Shown here: in pieces, positions 6,380 through 7,136 of the stretch | Position numbering within the stretch: position 1 is the stretch's first letter | Layout: each line of letters begins with the position of its first letter | Assembly: GCA_015488565.1 (NCBI GenBank) | Contig: WFNQ01000250.1 | Coordinates: 1-7,136 of the forward strand | Direction of reading: 5' to 3' | Origin: Thiomicrorhabdus sp. | GTDB taxonomy: Bacteria; Pseudomonadota; Gammaproteobacteria; Thiomicrospirales; Thiomicrospiraceae | Length of the DNA: 7,136 nt | Program-made: the position numbers and the translations under genes | Notes under the pieces: generated by a model | The model's input: the letters and a program-made list of their open reading frames with translations, nothing else | Told to the model about the DNA's origin: nothing | Databases searched by the model: none

Positions 6380-7136
6380 TTAAATCAAACGCCCAACCTT
6401 AAATTTACGCCCTTTAATTTTACCTTGATTGAGCTTACTCACCACTTGGTGCGCATACTCGGGTTCAACAGCCACGTAAGTAGAGTGATCCACCACATCA
6501 ATTTTACCGATGTGCTTTCCATCCACCCCCGCACCTCGTGTCATCGCACCCAACACATCACCACGGCGAACTTTGTCTTTACGTCCACCCGAAATATAGA
6601 GCGTCACGTATTTAGGCTGTACTCGCGCCCCCCGTTTATTGGGAATTAAATCAATCGATTCATACGACAGTGCATGGCCTTGTAATTCCCCTAAGCGGCT
6701 CAACTTATAGCTCTCTTTTTCGGTAAACAAGGTAATCGCCACCCCCTCTAATCCCGCGCGACCAGTACGGCCAATACGATGCACATAGGTGTCTTGCTCA
6801 TAAGGCAGTTCGTAATTAATCACGGCGGGCAACGCTTCGATATCCAAGCCGCGAGCGGCCACATCGGTGGCTACCAAAAAAGTCGTGCTGTGGTGTTTAA
6901 ACTGAATCAAGACTTGTTCGCGTTCACGTTGCTCCATATCGCCATGCAACGCCAACGCACTGAATCCACGCTCCGTTAAATAGTCCGTGACCTCTTGCAC
7001 CAATTTTTTGGTATTACAAAAAATCAGTCCATGCTCAAAGCCATTAAACGCCAATAATTTTACCAACCCTTCTAGCTTCTCTTGATGATGACAAATATAA
7101 AATTGCTGATCAATGGTGTCCATGTCGTGATGCGAC
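6380..7136 (-). CDS. dbpA: ATP-dependent RNA helicase DbpA, C-terminal part (5' end outside window)
   Basis: DEAD-box helicase that acts in 50S subunit assembly; in E. coli the family recognises hairpin 92 of 23S rRNA. The window holds the second RecA-like domain and the RNA-binding tail, about 251 codons of a protein near 457 residues in E. coli. Counting from the Met at 7123, motif IV is GLIFCNTKK (32-40), then LHGDMEQRERE (59-69), motif V ATDVAARGLDI (85-95) and motif VI HRIGRTGRAG (115-124). The tail at about 171-247 is the DbpA RRM-like domain, with GGRKDKVRRGDVLGA, IGKIDV, YVAVE and KIKGRKFKV, which separates DbpA from other DEAD-box proteins. The frame stays open past 7123 to the edge, so that Met is internal and the DEAD domain and true start lie beyond the window. 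The stop is 25 bp ahead of the kinase start. Confidence 0.95.
   Translation of the reverse strand, partial: SHHDMDTIDQQFYICHHQEKLEGLVKLLAFNGFEHGLIFCNTKKLVQEVTDYLTERGFSALALHGDMEQREREQVLIQFKHHSTTFLVATDVAARGLDIEALPAVINYELPYEQDTYVHRIGRTGRAGLEGVAITLFTEKESYKLSRLGELQGHALSYESIDLIPNKRGARVQPKYVTLYISGGRKDKVRRGDVLGAMTRGAGVDGKHIGKIDVVDHSTYVAVEPEYAHQVVSKLNQGKIKGRKFKVGRLI

Noticed and set aside
6281..6649. A 122-codon plus-strand open frame across the dbpA end and the kinase start
   Set aside because: It is antisense to two well-supported genes, has no recognisable domain, and its reading is explained by the codon pattern of the opposite strand.
6380..7123. dbpA as a complete short gene starting at the Met at 7123
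   Set aside because: The frame continues upstream to the window edge, and the DEAD domain that must precede this part is missing only because the window ends.

Overview
The window carries four genes in two convergent blocks. It looks like chromosomal DNA of a moderately AT-rich gammaproteobacterium. The support for that is a DbpA-type RNA helicase, a classical PpsA, and a receiver-phosphatase protein of the kind common in aquatic and sulfur-oxidising gammaproteobacteria. The genus cannot be read from the sequence; a Thiomicrospira-like lineage is only an impression. There is no RNA gene, CRISPR array, IS element, integrase or attachment site.

Layout. Bases 1-169 are an AT-rich leader with a possible -10 box, a C6 run and a strong Shine-Dalgarno. 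Bases 170-2635 (+) encode phosphoenolpyruvate synthase (ppsA). Three genes then run on the minus strand, read from the right-hand edge inward: the 3' part of dbpA (6380-7136, cut by the window edge), a membrane CHASE-PAS-PAS histidine kinase (3745-6354, GTG start), and a response regulator with a PP2C/SpoIIE-type phosphatase output (2607-3755). dbpA and the kinase gene are 25 bp apart, and the kinase and regulator genes overlap by 11 bp, so the last two are almost certainly cotranscribed. ppsA and the regulator gene converge and overlap tail to tail by 29 bp.

How the genes work together. The kinase should sense a periplasmic ligand through CHASE and a cytoplasmic cue through its PAS domains, then phosphorylate Asp61 of the regulator. 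The regulator has no DNA-binding domain; its output is a Ser/Thr phosphatase, which in known relatives dephosphorylates a STAS-type anti-sigma antagonist (partner switching). Neither a STAS gene nor an anti-sigma kinase gene lies in the window, so the target is elsewhere. PpsA is metabolic (gluconeogenic) and DbpA acts in 50S ribosome assembly; nothing visible ties either to the signalling pair beyond position.

Most unusual observation. The coding strand of the two signalling genes carries long G homopolymers: G9 and G10 in the kinase gene, G9 and G7 in the regulator gene. Each encodes Gly-Gly or Gly-Gly-Gly. By direct reading, a one-base gain or loss at any of them leads to a stop codon soon afterwards. 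This makes the pair a candidate phase-variable (contingency) two-component system. Also notable are a four-cysteine cluster in the first PAS domain and a 14-bp-stem hairpin just after the ppsA stop codon, inside the regulator coding sequence.
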